DNA from: Pseudarthrobacter oxydans
GTDB taxonomy: Bacteria > Actinomycetota > Actinomycetes > Actinomycetales > Micrococcaceae
Direction: 5' to 3'
Length of the DNA: 64,000 nt
Assembly (NCBI RefSeq): GCF_030812335.1
Contig: NZ_JAUSSN010000010.1
Location: 121,685 to 185,684 of the forward strand
Shown here: piece after piece, positions 24,792 through 32,795 of the stretch
How positions within the stretch are numbered: the first letter of the stretch is position 1
How the letters are laid out: each line of letters opens with the position of its first letter
Notes under the pieces: generated by a model
Database searches by the model: none
What the model was told of the DNA's origin: nothing
The model's input: only the letters and a program-made list of their open reading frames with translations
Made by a program: the position numbers and the translations under genes

Positions 24792-25676
24792 ATGGATGCT
24801 AAGACACCTGAAACACCCAAGGCGGGGGAGCTGAGCCTTCCGCAGGCCTTCCTGCTGTTGGCGACGAACGACAAGGACGGCTCACACGAGGTGCCGGTGT
24901 TTGCACTCAGGACCACTGTGGCCGGGGCAATACTGGCCGAGCTGGACCTGCTTGGCGCCATCGAACTGCAGGGCAAGCACGTCAGGGCGACCGGCGCCGT
25001 CCCGAACACGGACTTCCAGCGCGAGCTCGAGCTTATCCGGGGCAAATCCCGGCCCCACACTCCCAAGAGCTGGGTCTCCATGCTGGAGGGCCGGGCCGAA
25101 GTGCAGCGTGTCTACGAGAGGATGGCGACCCTGGGCATCCTGGAACCCGTCGGCGAAAGACGCCTTGGTCTGTTCAAGTCCAGGCGGTACCCGGAGAAGG
25201 ATCACGGTCCGGAAGCTGCGCTCCTGGAAAAAATCGAAGCAGCACTCAGCGGTGCGCCTCCGGAGCCCGCAAAGGCCGACGTCAAAGCGCCCGAGACCAC
25301 ACCTGATGCCGAGGCGTCCGCTGCCGAGGCAAAGGCCGCGGCGCCCGATGCCACGCCCGGTAACGAGGCGCCCGAGACCACGTCCGCTGCCGGGGAGCCC
25401 GAGACCACGTCCGATGCCGGGGAGCCCGGTGCCGCGCCCGCTGCGGGGGAGCCCGGTGCCGCACCCGAGCCCAAGGCCCCCGTTTCCAAGGCGCCCGATG
25501 ACAGGACCACGGCGCTGATCGCCCTGCTTCACGCCGCCGGGCTGTTCGGCAAGCTCTTCCCGGAGGCAGACCGGACCCGGGCGGGAGAGCTGGCGAAGGA
25601 TTATTGGCCTGCCCGCGCAGTGGAGGACGAACTTCGGCTGGTCAGACTGGCGCAGGAAGAAGCCGCCACCTTGTGA
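24792..25676 (+). CDS. GPP34 (GOLPH3-like) family protein, copy 2 with expanded linker
   Basis: A 294-residue paralogue of copy 1, nearly identical through the first 150 residues (LRTTVAGAILAELDLLGAIE; NTDFQRELELIRGKSRPHTP). The low-complexity linker is much longer here (about 155-240) and built of short repeats such as ETTSAAGEPETTS and GEPGAAP. The C-terminal RTTALIALLHAAGLFGKLFP helix is kept. The DNA before the start matches copy 1, including an inverted GGTGGC/GCCACC pair, so gene and leader were duplicated together. Start at ATG 24792 or an upstream in-frame codon. Function unknown; membrane association is a family-based guess. Confidence 0.82.
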   Translation: MDAKTPETPKAGELSLPQAFLLLATNDKDGSHEVPVFALRTTVAGAILAELDLLGAIELQGKHVRATGAVPNTDFQRELELIRGKSRPHTPKSWVSMLEGRAEVQRVYERMATLGILEPVGERRLGLFKSRRYPEKDHGPEAALLEKIEAALSGAPPEPAKADVKAPETTPDAEASAAEAKAAAPDATPGNEAPETTSAAGEPETTSDAGEPGAAPAAGEPGAAPEPKAPVSKAPDDRTTALIALLHAAGLFGKLFPEADRTRAGELAKDYWPARAVEDELRLVRLAQEEAATL

Positions 25677-25691
25677 TGCCGCCTGGAAGCG

Positions 25692-26951
25692 CTAGGCGGT
25701 GGAGTCGCCAGTCTGCGTGGACTGCAGCAGCCCGCCGCTGGCCCAGCGGCGCACCGCTGACTTCTCGGCGGCGTCGAACTCCAGCAGCGCCACCCGGCAG
25801 AGTTCCTCCACGTTCGCGGTCCAGGCTGCTGCGAGATCTGGTGCCGTGGCCTGGTCGTTGAGCTGGAAATTGGCGTAGGCGAGGCCCTGCAGGACAAAGT
25901 TCACCGCGTTGCGGGAGACCGGCTGGCCCGCGCTGACGCAGTCATCCCGGACCAGCCGGGACAATTCGGTGCGGTTGAGCGGATGCTCACGCAGCCTGGC
26001 CGCCATGGCCAGGAACACCTGCCGGAACTGGGCCTCGGACAGTGCCGGAACATCCGTCACCCTCGTGACCTGCTCCTCGATGCCGGGCTGCAGGTCTGCC
26101 GGGGCGGGAAGATCCTCGCTCGAAAACCGCTTGGCGTCCCAGACCCACCCGCCCTGTGCCGGGGAATATTCGACGCTTTGGCCGATCTGGGCGACCCAGG
26201 TCCCGAACTTGCCGAAGCCGCCCCAGTCTGTCTTCAGGGACGGGTCTGCGGTGAGGGCCCGATGCGCCACCATCGCGCCGACCACCGGTCCCGGAGCGGT
26301 GCGGACGAACTCCAGGACGTCACGGACCGCGGGCGAGGCCGCCTTGGTTTTCGGCTTCGCCGCGGCCGGGGCGTGCTGCTGTTTCGGGGACGCCACCGCA
26401 TGAATCGGCTCCACCGTTGTGCCGTTGAGGATGGCGACGAAGTCGTGGGATTCCACCACATGGTCCGCCATCTCCCGGTAGGCGAAGGCCACGGCGCCGG
26501 CTGCGATGACGGTGGTCATCCGGTCGGCGGCGCGGAACCGCTGGATCAGGGACGTGAAGTCGGCGTCGGCCGAGGCGATGAAGAACTCGTCGATGCCGCC
26601 GCTGCCGGACAGTGCGTCCATGGCTTCCAGCACGAGGTTGATGTCCGTGCTGCTCTTGCCCCGCTGCGTCAGCGACGGGCAGTCGATCACGCGGAACCCG
26701 GCCCGGGTCCAGTATGTCCGGTACTTCGAGTACACCACCGGGTTGAGGTAGCAATTGCGGATCAGGAAGCGCCGGGATTCCCCGCCGGCACCGCCGTCGG
26801 CCAGCGCCTCCGTCCAGTGCTTGGGATCCTCGGCGAACCGTTTGGCGGCCGCCGGGTCCAGGGCCATCAGGCCGGTGTAGACGTTGTCGAAATCAACGAA
26901 CATCGCGGCGCGGATGCCGGGCCGCCCGGACCGGGGGAGAGGATCACTCAT
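25692..26951 (-). CDS. NYN domain protein (predicted RNase, LabA/DUF88-like)
   Basis: A 419-residue protein. Residues 14-180 form a NYN/PIN-like nuclease domain with the acidic positions expected for metal binding: MFVDFDNVYTG, KSSTDINLVLEAMDAL and FIASADADFTSLIQRFR. After a lysine/alanine-rich linker, the C-terminal half resembles OST-HTH/LOTUS-like winged-helix modules (AVRDVLEFVRTAPGPVVGAM, GGFGKFGTWVAQIG). NYN proteins usually cut or bind RNA. It lies four bases after a small gene and a zinc-ribbon gene, probably in one operon. Confidence 0.82.
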   Translation of the reverse strand: MSDPLPRSGRPGIRAAMFVDFDNVYTGLMALDPAAAKRFAEDPKHWTEALADGGAGGESRRFLIRNCYLNPVVYSKYRTYWTRAGFRVIDCPSLTQRGKSSTDINLVLEAMDALSGSGGIDEFFIASADADFTSLIQRFRAADRMTTVIAAGAVAFAYREMADHVVESHDFVAILNGTTVEPIHAVASPKQQHAPAAAKPKTKAASPAVRDVLEFVRTAPGPVVGAMVAHRALTADPSLKTDWGGFGKFGTWVAQIGQSVEYSPAQGGWVWDAKRFSSEDLPAPADLQPGIEEQVTRVTDVPALSEAQFRQVFLAMAARLREHPLNRTELSRLVRDDCVSAGQPVSRNAVNFVLQGLAYANFQLNDQATAPDLAAAWTANVEELCRVALLEFDAAEKSAVRRWASGGLLQSTQTGDSTA

Positions 26952-26955
26952 CGGC

Positions 26956-27168
26956 TCAGTGTGCCAGCAGGATGGCGGGGCGGGCCAGATATGACCTCCC
27001 GCGGCGCTGCTTTTTTACGCGGACAAGCCGGCGCGACGCCGGGCGGGCCGCCAGCAGAACCGACTCCGCGCGTCCCTTGTCGGGCATGAGGGGCGTCTGC
27101 TTGCCTTGAGGATTTTGAAAACTGGCAGCGAGAGCCTCGCCGACCGCACCGCTGAAGGAAGCTTTCAT
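26956..27168 (-). CDS. Small basic hypothetical protein
   Basis: A 70-residue protein I do not recognise. It has a good GGAAAGG ribosome-binding site eight bases before ATG 27168. The C-terminal half is strongly basic (RRLVRVKKQRRGRSYLARP), compatible with nucleic-acid binding. It lies between the zinc-ribbon gene (28 bp upstream) and the NYN nuclease gene (4 bp downstream). Confidence 0.5.
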   Translation of the reverse strand: MKASFSGAVGEALAASFQNPQGKQTPLMPDKGRAESVLLAARPASRRLVRVKKQRRGRSYLARPAILLAH

Positions 27169-27196
27169 GCCGTTTGCCTTTCCGGACTGACGGCTG

Positions 27197-27427
27197 TCAC
27201 CAGGCCACCGCCTTCTTCTGCCGGGAATTGATGGCGGAAGTCTGGCCGCAGTTCGAGCAGGAGATCCGGTAGGTCCGGGACGTGGTGAGGATCGGGATGA
27301 AAAACAGCGTGAACTTGGTGGCGCGTTCCTGGAGGTGGTGGTGAACGAACCGGCCGCAGTACTGGCAGGTTGCCGGCCGTCCGGGGAGGTTGTTCAGGGC
27401 GGTCTTGAGGCCGAAGAGGAGAAGCAT
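27197..27427 (-). CDS. Zinc-ribbon protein
   Basis: A 76-residue protein with two CxxC knuckles (CQYC and CSNC) spaced about 35 residues apart, the pattern of a zinc ribbon. The middle is hydrophobic (FTLFFIPILTTSRTY) and might contact a membrane. ATG 27427 has GAAAGG upstream. It heads a probable operon with the small basic protein and the NYN nuclease. An AAGCATGCTT palindrome lies about 50 bp upstream. Confidence 0.75.
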   Translation of the reverse strand: MLLLFGLKTALNNLPGRPATCQYCGRFVHHHLQERATKFTLFFIPILTTSRTYRISCSNCGQTSAINSRQKKAVAW

Positions 27428-27476
27428 GGCTGGTGCCTTTCAGGGAGTTCGCCGAGCAGGGCGGGGCAGGCCAAGT

Positions 27477-27490
27477 AGTAAGCATGCTTT
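27477..27490. promoter_or_regulatory. AGTAAGCATGCTTT motif upstream of the zinc-ribbon operon
   Basis: The core AAGCATGCTT (27480-27489) is a perfect palindrome in an A/T-richer stretch. The same core with flanking TAGTAAG appears at 30711-30727, and related GCTTACTAA sites occur at 30741-30750 and 30841-30875. Possible shared operator of a stress regulon. Confidence 0.45.
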
Positions 27491-27665
27491 GCTTTCTCAG
27501 TCTACGCGCAAGTGAAGATAAGTTCCGCCGAAACCTTCGCCTGCTCACACCTGCGGGCCGAAGCTCTCACCGTTCTCGACGCGCAGGGAGCTTTTCAACG
27601 ACGCGGTGACAAGCAATAATCAATTACTCAGCATACTTATTATTGTTATCTGAACGGAGTACGGC

Positions 27666-28841
27666 ATGAGAGCACTAACCTGGCAGGGAAAGCGGTCGGT
27701 CAGCGTCGAGGTGGTTCCGGATCCGGTGATCCAGGAGCCCACGGACGCCATTGTGAAGATCACGTCCTCGGCGATCTGCGGTTCCGACCTTCACCTGTAC
27801 GAGGTGCTCGGGCCGTACATGAAGTCCGGGGACATCCTGGGACACGAGCCCATGGGCATAGTCCAGGAAGTGGGATCCGCTGTCACGAATCTTGTGCCCG
27901 GGGACCGCGTGGTCATCCCGTTCAACATCTCCTGCGGACACTGCTGGATGTGCAGGCAGGGGCTGCAATCCCAGTGTGAGACCACGCAGGTTCATGACCA
28001 CAACAGCGGCGCGAGCCTCTTCGGATTCTCCGAGCTCTACGGATCCGTCCCGGGCGGCCAGGCGGAATACCTGAGGGTGCCGCACGCAGACTACGGACCG
28101 ATCAAGGTGGGCCATGAGCTGCCTGATGAACGCTATCTCTACCTCTCCGATATCCTGCCCACTGCCTGGCAGGGGGTGACCTACGCCGACGTCCCCGAGG
28201 GCGGCACGTTGGCAGTTTTCGGTCTCGGTCCGGTGGGGCAGTTCGCCAGCCGGATCGGCCGCCACCTCGGCCAGCGGGTCATTGCGATTGAGCCGGTTCC
28301 GGAACGCCGCCGCATGGCGGAACGGCACGGAGTGGAAACCATGGATTTCACGGACGACATCGGCGACCGGCTGCGCGAGATGACCGGGGGGCGTGGCCCC
28401 GATGCGGTGCTCGACGCCGTCGGCATGGAGGCGCACAATTCGCCCGTTGGCGCGTTCGCCCAGCATGCAGTGGGGCTCTTGCCCGACGCGCTGGCAAAAA
28501 AGGCGATGGAAACGGCCGGTGTGGACCGCATGACCGTCCTGCACTCGGCCGTGGACGCTGTGCGGCGCGGCGGCACCATCTCGCTCAGCGGAGTCTACGG
28601 AGGCACGGCAAGCCCGATGCCTCTGCTCACCATGTTCGACAAGCAGATCCAGTTCCGGATGGGCCAGTGCAACGTCCGGAACTGGACTGACCACCTGATC
28701 CCCCTCGTGGAAGACCCGAGTGACCCGCTTGGCGTGATGGACCTCAAGACCCACGAGGTTTCCCTGGACGGCGCCGCGGCCGCCTACGAGATTTTCCAGA
28801 AGAAAGAAGACGGCTGCATCAAGGTGATCCTGAAGCCCTGA
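27666..28841 (+). CDS. Zinc-dependent alcohol dehydrogenase (formaldehyde-dehydrogenase-like MDR)
   Basis: A 391-residue medium-chain dehydrogenase. Catalytic zinc ligands are in SSAICGSDLHLYE and GHEPMGIVQEVG; structural-zinc cysteines cluster in SCGHCWMCRQGLQSQC. The cofactor domain has VFGLGPVGQFASRIGRHLG. The length and the insertion around PHADYGPIKVG resemble the glutathione-independent formaldehyde dehydrogenase subgroup. ATG 27666 has CGGAG upstream. The preceding 60 bases are A/T-rich and probably hold the promoter. It opens a group of stress-type genes. Confidence 0.9.
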   Translation: MRALTWQGKRSVSVEVVPDPVIQEPTDAIVKITSSAICGSDLHLYEVLGPYMKSGDILGHEPMGIVQEVGSAVTNLVPGDRVVIPFNISCGHCWMCRQGLQSQCETTQVHDHNSGASLFGFSELYGSVPGGQAEYLRVPHADYGPIKVGHELPDERYLYLSDILPTAWQGVTYADVPEGGTLAVFGLGPVGQFASRIGRHLGQRVIAIEPVPERRRMAERHGVETMDFTDDIGDRLREMTGGRGPDAVLDAVGMEAHNSPVGAFAQHAVGLLPDALAKKAMETAGVDRMTVLHSAVDAVRRGGTISLSGVYGGTASPMPLLTMFDKQIQFRMGQCNVRNWTDHLIPLVEDPSDPLGVMDLKTHEVSLDGAAAAYEIFQKKEDGCIKVILKP

Positions 28842-28901
28842 ACGGGGCCGCGCAGCAGTCTGTCTGGCCAGGTCCAACCGAGCGCAATGAAAGGCATAAC
28901 C

Positions 28902-29156
28902 ATGAGCACCTATCATCCCGAAAACGATCCCGCCAATCCCGACCCGCCGCGGGCGGACGGCGGAAAGAATCCGGGCGTGCCCGAATATTCGATCCCGGAT
29001 CCTGCCGCGTCGGGTGACACCGATGCGGGGTCCTCGGCCAACCCCGATCCGCTCGAGGGCAAGATCACCGGGTTGGAGCCTGGTGGGGGAGTGCCGCCGG
29101 GAGAGACCCCTCCGGCCGAGGATCAGATGAGCCGCGATCAAGGGCACAGCGAGTAG
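28902..29156 (+). CDS. Small proline/glycine-rich protein (DUF6480-like)
   Basis: An 84-residue hydrophilic protein rich in Pro, Gly, Asp and Glu, with ITGLEPGGGVPPGETPPAE, a phrase typical of the actinobacterial DUF6480 group. Members I recall often carry a C-terminal membrane segment; this one ends in a charged tail without it. ATG 28902 is chosen because GAAAGG lies seven bases upstream; ATG 28887 is in frame. Function unknown. Confidence 0.65.
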   Translation: MSTYHPENDPANPDPPRADGGKNPGVPEYSIPDPAASGDTDAGSSANPDPLEGKITGLEPGGGVPPGETPPAEDQMSRDQGHSE

Positions 29157-29226
29157 CCGCCCGGGGTCCGCGCCCGCGGGCTGGGCACGTGTTGTGACGT
29201 CGGAGTCGACGCGCGGCTAAGCCGGG

Positions 29227-29259
29227 ACGACGACGGCGGGAGGGTCCCGCCGTCGTCGT
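29227..29259. terminator. Bidirectional terminator (GACGACGGCGG family, copy 3)
   Basis: Perfect 15-bp arms (29227-29241 with 29245-29259) around a GGG centre, between the convergent DUF6480-like gene and the gene at 29283-29486. The core matches copies 1, 2 and 4. Confidence 0.88.
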
Positions 29260-29282
29260 GGTGTTACGTCGTGAATGCGGCG

Positions 29283-29486
29283 CTAGGAGGAGACGGACTC
29301 GAGGCTGGCGGCGCCGTGGTTCAGGCTCAGCGTGAACGTGCTGGGGCCGCTGGCGTGGACCGCGATGTTGCTCTTCGGGGTGTTGTGACGGACCGAGAGG
29401 TCGTGGATCAGGGAGTCCAGCTCGTGGTGCATCGTGGAGCGGTCCCAGAGCTTGTGGGTGACAGAGGTGGCAGTTTCAAACGTCAT
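29283..29486 (-). CDS. Small hypothetical protein
   Basis: A 67-residue protein I do not recognise. It is soluble, with a helix-like charged centre (STMHHELDSLIHDLSVRHN) and a C-terminal strand-like part. A GGAAG motif precedes ATG 29486. The neighbouring terminator and its stress-gene surroundings support it as a real gene. Confidence 0.5.
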   Translation of the reverse strand: MTFETATSVTHKLWDRSTMHHELDSLIHDLSVRHNTPKSNIAVHASGPSTFTLSLNHGAASLESVSS

Positions 29487-29773
29487 TGTTCAGTGCTTCC
29501 ATTCGTGATCCGGGTGTCCGGCTGCCGCACCGATGCGGAGCCGCCGTAGGGCCAAACCGGGAACGCTCCGGGACCGCTGGCGGCTCTGCGAGCTCACCGG
29601 TTTGGCCTCATTGCGTCCACCAGGATGGGTAAAACTGTCGCGGCCGGGAAATTTCCGTCCCCGCCATGCCTTTCCATAGTGCACAGCCCGGCGCAACCGC
29701 CTCAAGCTGATGTCGCATTATTGCCCGTGAGACTCATCACAGGCGGGCGGTACGAATCCGGCATACCGGTGGA

Positions 29774-30223
29774 TCAGTTGCGGGTTGAATCCCGTTCCTG
29801 GCGGGGAGTCGGGAAGGAATTCACAAACCGGGAGAGTTGCTCCCGGAGGATTTCCCATCCGTCGAAGTCTGAAGGGAGGGCGGTGCTCTCAGCCTCGCGG
29901 GCTGCTCTGAGGGCCGCTTCCCCTGCGTCGGTTATCTCTACCTGGAACTGGCGGCGGTCATGGGGGTCTCGGGTTCTCGTGACCAGTCCTTCTGCCTCCA
30001 GGCGCGTCAGGACGCGGCCCAGGGTCTGGCTTTGGACGTGGACGACTGAGGCGAGTTGTTCCTGGTTCATGGGACGGTGTGACATGGCCTTGAGTGCGAT
30101 GACTGCGGCCCGGGTCAGGCCCAGGGGCGCGAGGGCCTCGTCAAAGCGGCGCTGGACAAGGCGGGCAGCCGTGGTCAGAAGCAAGTAGCCGTCACGGACG
30201 TGGTCCTGCGGGTCGAGGGGCAT
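29774..30223 (-). CDS. MarR family transcriptional regulator
   Basis: A 149-residue MarR-type dimeric winged-helix protein: FDEALAPLGLTRAAVIALKA, the recognition region NQEQLASVVHVQSQTLGRVL, and the wing TRTRDPHDRRQFQVEITDAG. MarR proteins repress stress, efflux or degradation genes and release DNA on binding small phenolics or oxidants. It sits among genes whose upstream regions share AAGCATGCTT and GCTTACTAA elements and could bind them, but nothing in the sequence proves this. Confidence 0.9.
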   Translation of the reverse strand: MPLDPQDHVRDGYLLLTTAARLVQRRFDEALAPLGLTRAAVIALKAMSHRPMNQEQLASVVHVQSQTLGRVLTRLEAEGLVTRTRDPHDRRQFQVEITDAGEAALRAAREAESTALPSDFDGWEILREQLSRFVNSFPTPRQERDSTRN

Positions 30224-30296
30224 CGGTGACGGCCTTCCTTGAGCGGAACAGATGACGCCCTTCCTTGCTTGGGGAAGGGTTCAAACAGGGCAAGCA

Positions 30297-30330
30297 GGTC
30301 AGGGTTCCGGCCTTGGCCGGAACCCTGACC
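30297..30330 (-). terminator. Terminator after the DUF2382-like gene
   Basis: Perfect 16-bp arms (30297-30312 with 30315-30330) around TT, immediately after the stop of the minus-strand gene 30342-30641 and upstream of the MarR gene, separating the two transcripts. Confidence 0.85.
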
Positions 30331-30341
30331 CGCCCCCGTCG

Positions 30342-30641
30342 CTATCGGCGCATTTTGTGGTCGCCGTCCGTTTCGTTGTGTTCCTTGCGTACTTCCTCAT
30401 CGACAGATACTTCGTCGGTCACAGGTTCCGTGGTGACGTACTTGCGCAGCCGCACCGCTTCGCGGCGTTCCGCGTCCAGGCCGGCTGTCGCTTCGGTGTA
30501 GGTCCGACCCCCACCGCTCAGACCATAGTGGGCGTAGAGCCGGTCCTCCTCGTCGGGCTCGAGGAGGCGCCCGCCGTTGTCCACCCGCGGAGCATTCTTC
30601 GCCTGCTCCTTGGTGTCATCAATATGTTCCCTGGCGAGCAT
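30342..30641 (-). CDS. Short DUF2382 (YsnF/AvaK)-like stress protein
   Basis: A 99-residue, highly charged protein. The segment LDAERREAVRLRKYVTTEPV followed by TDEVSVDEEVRKEH matches the core repeat of the DUF2382 domain of YsnF/AvaK-type stress proteins, though only about one repeat is present. ATG 30641 is chosen at MLAREHID; upstream in-frame codons lack a ribosome site. The A/T-rich region upstream carries the TAAGCATGCTTA palindrome. Confidence 0.65.
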   Translation of the reverse strand: MLAREHIDDTKEQAKNAPRVDNGGRLLEPDEEDRLYAHYGLSGGGRTYTEATAGLDAERREAVRLRKYVTTEPVTDEVSVDEEVRKEHNETDGDHKMRR

Positions 30642-30710
30642 GATGCCTCCTTGGATCTGTCGTGCGGCGTAGGCTGCAGCGAATCCGTGGGGAATGCTGC
30701 ACAACTACCA

Positions 30711-30750
30711 TAAGCATGCTTAGTAAGTGCTTGGCAAGCTTACTTACTAA
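30711..30750. promoter_or_regulatory. TAAGCATGCTTA palindrome and CTTACTAA site in a divergent promoter region
   Basis: A 12-bp perfect palindrome (30711-30722) is followed by AGTAAG and then TTACTTACTAA (30740-30750). The 292-bp stretch 30642-30933 has no gene and is much richer in A/T than its surroundings. It separates the DUF2382-like gene from the plus-strand operon at 30934. Confidence 0.5.
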
Positions 30751-30840
30751 TTTTTCACCCTGGGCGACGCCGGCCGGCGGAGCGTGCGAGCTTGATGCGG
30801 TTTTTGAATACAGCCGGAAGTCTTGCGACAAACAGGAAGT

Positions 30841-30875
30841 GTGCTTACTATTTATTTAGTAACCGTGCTTACTAA
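30841..30875. promoter_or_regulatory. Repeated GTGCTTACTA motif upstream of the holin-family operon
   Basis: GTGCTTACTA occurs at 30841-30850 and again at 30865-30874, 24 bases apart, with an inverted TTTAGTAA (30855-30862) between. Located 60-90 bp before the start codon at 30934, it may be an operator or activator site shared with the motif at 30711. Confidence 0.5.
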
Positions 30876-30933
30876 TTCACCGGCCCCGCGGGTGCAAGAC
30901 TCACCTCCGGGCCCCTCCTGAAAGAGAGCAACG

Positions 30934-31749
30934 ATGACAGAGAACCAGTGGCCCCAGACGACTCCAGTAGGCTCCGCGGACGAGTACCCGACCACGGGCA
31001 CGGTGTCCTCCGGCGGTGTGGCGGGCTCCCCGTCCACGACAGGGACGGCCGGCTCCGCATCCACGACAGGAACAGCGAAAGACGAAGCGGCGGCTGTGGC
31101 CGGGCACGCCGCAGCGGATATGAAAAACGTGGCCGGCACTGCCAAGGCGGAGGCTGCCAACGTCGCCGCCGAGGCAAAAACGAGTGCACTCGGCCTGCTG
31201 CAGCAGGCGAAAACCGACCTGACGGACCAGGCGGGCTCGCAGCAGCAGAGGGCCGCTGGAGGGATCCGCTCAATTTCTTCGCAGCTGAGCACCATGGCCG
31301 ATGCATCCGACCAGCCCGGCGTCGCAACTGACCTTGTCCGGCAGGCCGCCGAGCGGTCCCGGTCCGTGGCCACCTGGCTTGAAAACCGCGATCCGGGATC
31401 TTTGTTGACGGAAGTGAAGTCCTTCGCCCGCCAGCGCCCGGGAACATTCCTGATGGTCGCAGCCGGTGCCGGACTGCTCGCCGGCCGGCTGGGACGAAGC
31501 CTGCAGGCCGGCGCCCCGGACACGCAGCAGCCGACGCCTGGGCCCGCACAGTTGTCGTCCCCGGCGGTCGCTCCCGCCCACCAGGAGACGGTGATTGCCG
31601 CTGGATCCGGCGACCGGTTCTTTGACGGGCCGGACCTTCCCGGCACGGCGGGCCCCGTTTCGACCCAAACATTGCCGTCCGGTATGGCAGCCGATACGAC
31701 CCTGCGGGACGAAGTTCCGCTTCCTCGCCGGGAAGGGGGCCAGCTGTGA
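30934..31749 (+). CDS. Low-complexity, LEA-like protein with one C-terminal membrane segment
   Basis: A 271-residue protein of unknown function. Residues 1-50 are Ser/Thr/Gly-rich; about 50-105 form an alanine/lysine-rich amphipathic helix (KDEAAAVAGHAAADMKNVAG, TAKAEAANVAAEAKTSALGL) like late-embryogenesis-abundant proteins. SFARQRPGTFLMVAAGAGLLAGRLGR is a probable membrane anchor, resembling the end of DUF883/DUF3618-type envelope proteins. GAAAGAGAG precedes ATG 30934. Its stop overlaps the next start (GTGA), so it is translated with the holin-family gene. Confidence 0.7.
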   Translation: MTENQWPQTTPVGSADEYPTTGTVSSGGVAGSPSTTGTAGSASTTGTAKDEAAAVAGHAAADMKNVAGTAKAEAANVAAEAKTSALGLLQQAKTDLTDQAGSQQQRAAGGIRSISSQLSTMADASDQPGVATDLVRQAAERSRSVATWLENRDPGSLLTEVKSFARQRPGTFLMVAAGAGLLAGRLGRSLQAGAPDTQQPTPGPAQLSSPAVAPAHQETVIAAGSGDRFFDGPDLPGTAGPVSTQTLPSGMAADTTLRDEVPLPRREGGQL

Positions 31750-32168
31750 GCCACGAGATGCCAGAGGTACCTCCGACCGGCGCGCACGCCAAGGCTGAGA
31801 CGACGTCGCTGGGTGATCTGCTGGGCGAGGTCACGCGGGACATGTCCACCCTGATGCGGCAGGAAGTCGAGCTGGCGAAGGTCGAGCTCAGGCAGTCCGC
31901 GACCCGTGCCGGGAAGGGCGCGGGGATGCTGGCCGGCGCCGGCGTCGCCGGCCACTTCGTCCTGTTGTTCCTGTCCCTGGCGCTCTGGTGGGCGCTCGGG
32001 ACCGTCATGGGCCTGGGCTGGTCCGGCGTCGTCGTCGCCGCCATCTGGGGAGTCGTCGCCGCGATCCTGGCAGCCAGGGGCCGCAAGGAACTCAACGCGA
32101 TCAAGGGCATGCCCCAGACCGCCGAGACGCTGCAGGAAATCCCGCCCACGCTCAAGCCCACCCCCTAA
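31746..32168 (+). CDS. Phage-holin-family (DUF1469) membrane protein
   Basis: A 140-residue protein starting at GTG 31746 with a four-base overlap to the previous gene. LGDLLGEVTRDMSTLMRQEV and ELAKVELRQSATRAGKGAGM precede two long hydrophobic segments, the layout of the putative actinobacterial superfamily holin/DUF1469. Despite the family name these are chromosomal envelope proteins usually encoded beside DUF3618 genes, as here, not evidence of a prophage. Confidence 0.85.
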   Translation: MSHEMPEVPPTGAHAKAETTSLGDLLGEVTRDMSTLMRQEVELAKVELRQSATRAGKGAGMLAGAGVAGHFVLLFLSLALWWALGTVMGLGWSGVVVAAIWGVVAAILAARGRKELNAIKGMPQTAETLQEIPPTLKPTP

Positions 32169-32186
32169 ATACAGCGAGGAAACACT

Positions 32187-32795
32187 ATGAGTGAGAACCC
32201 GGATGTCATCCGAGCAGATATCGAAGCAACCCGCGCGCGGCTGGGCACCAATGTCGATGCCGTAGCGGACAAGGTCACCCCGTCCCACATCGTCCAGCGC
32301 CAGACCGACAAAGTTAAAGAAAACGTCAAGGACGCCGTCTTTGGAGTGAAGGAGAAAGTCATGGGAGTCGCCGACCACACCGCTGGCAATGTCCACTCCG
32401 CCACCGGCACCGCCGGGGCGCACCTGGGCGACGCCGGCGCAGCCATCGGGGACGCCCCCGCGCAGGTCAGGACCAAGACCCAGGGCAACCCCCTGGCGGC
32501 AGGCCTGATCGCGTTCGGGGCCGGGCTGCTGGTCTCCTCCCTGATCCCGGCCAGCCAGAAGGAACGCGAAGCCGCGGATGCCCTGAAGACCGCGGCCGAA
32601 CCGCTCACCACGGAACTCACCGAGGCCGCCAAGCACGTCGCCGAGGGACTCAAGGAACCCGCCCAGGCAGCGATGGACAACGTCAAGGCCACCGCCGCTG
32701 ACGCGACCGAGCACGTCAAGGCCGAAGGCCAGGGCGCCGTGGCCGACGTCAAGGACCGGACCGCCGTGGCCAAGGACAACGTCCAGCAGGTCTGA
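32187..32795 (+). CDS. DUF3618 domain protein with LEA-like tail
   Basis: A 202-residue protein. The N-terminus (NPDVIRADIEATRARLGTNV, DAVADKVTPSHIVQRQ) is the DUF3618 signature. A hydrophobic stretch around residues 95-115 (NPLAAGLIAFGAGLLVSSLI) is the membrane anchor, and the tail is a repetitive Ala/Glu/Lys amphipathic helix (AAKHVAEGLKEPAQAAMDNV, KATAADATEHVKAEGQG). It is the third gene of an operon with the LEA-like and holin-family proteins, probably protecting the envelope under osmotic or desiccation stress (inference from family context). Confidence 0.85.
   Translation: MSENPDVIRADIEATRARLGTNVDAVADKVTPSHIVQRQTDKVKENVKDAVFGVKEKVMGVADHTAGNVHSATGTAGAHLGDAGAAIGDAPAQVRTKTQGNPLAAGLIAFGAGLLVSSLIPASQKEREAADALKTAAEPLTTELTEAAKHVAEGLKEPAQAAMDNVKATAADATEHVKAEGQGAVADVKDRTAVAKDNVQQV

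Noticed and set aside
30934..32795. Prophage remnant suggested by the holin-family gene
   Set aside because: No other phage genes are present; holin-family DUF1469 with DUF3618 is a common chromosomal envelope pair.
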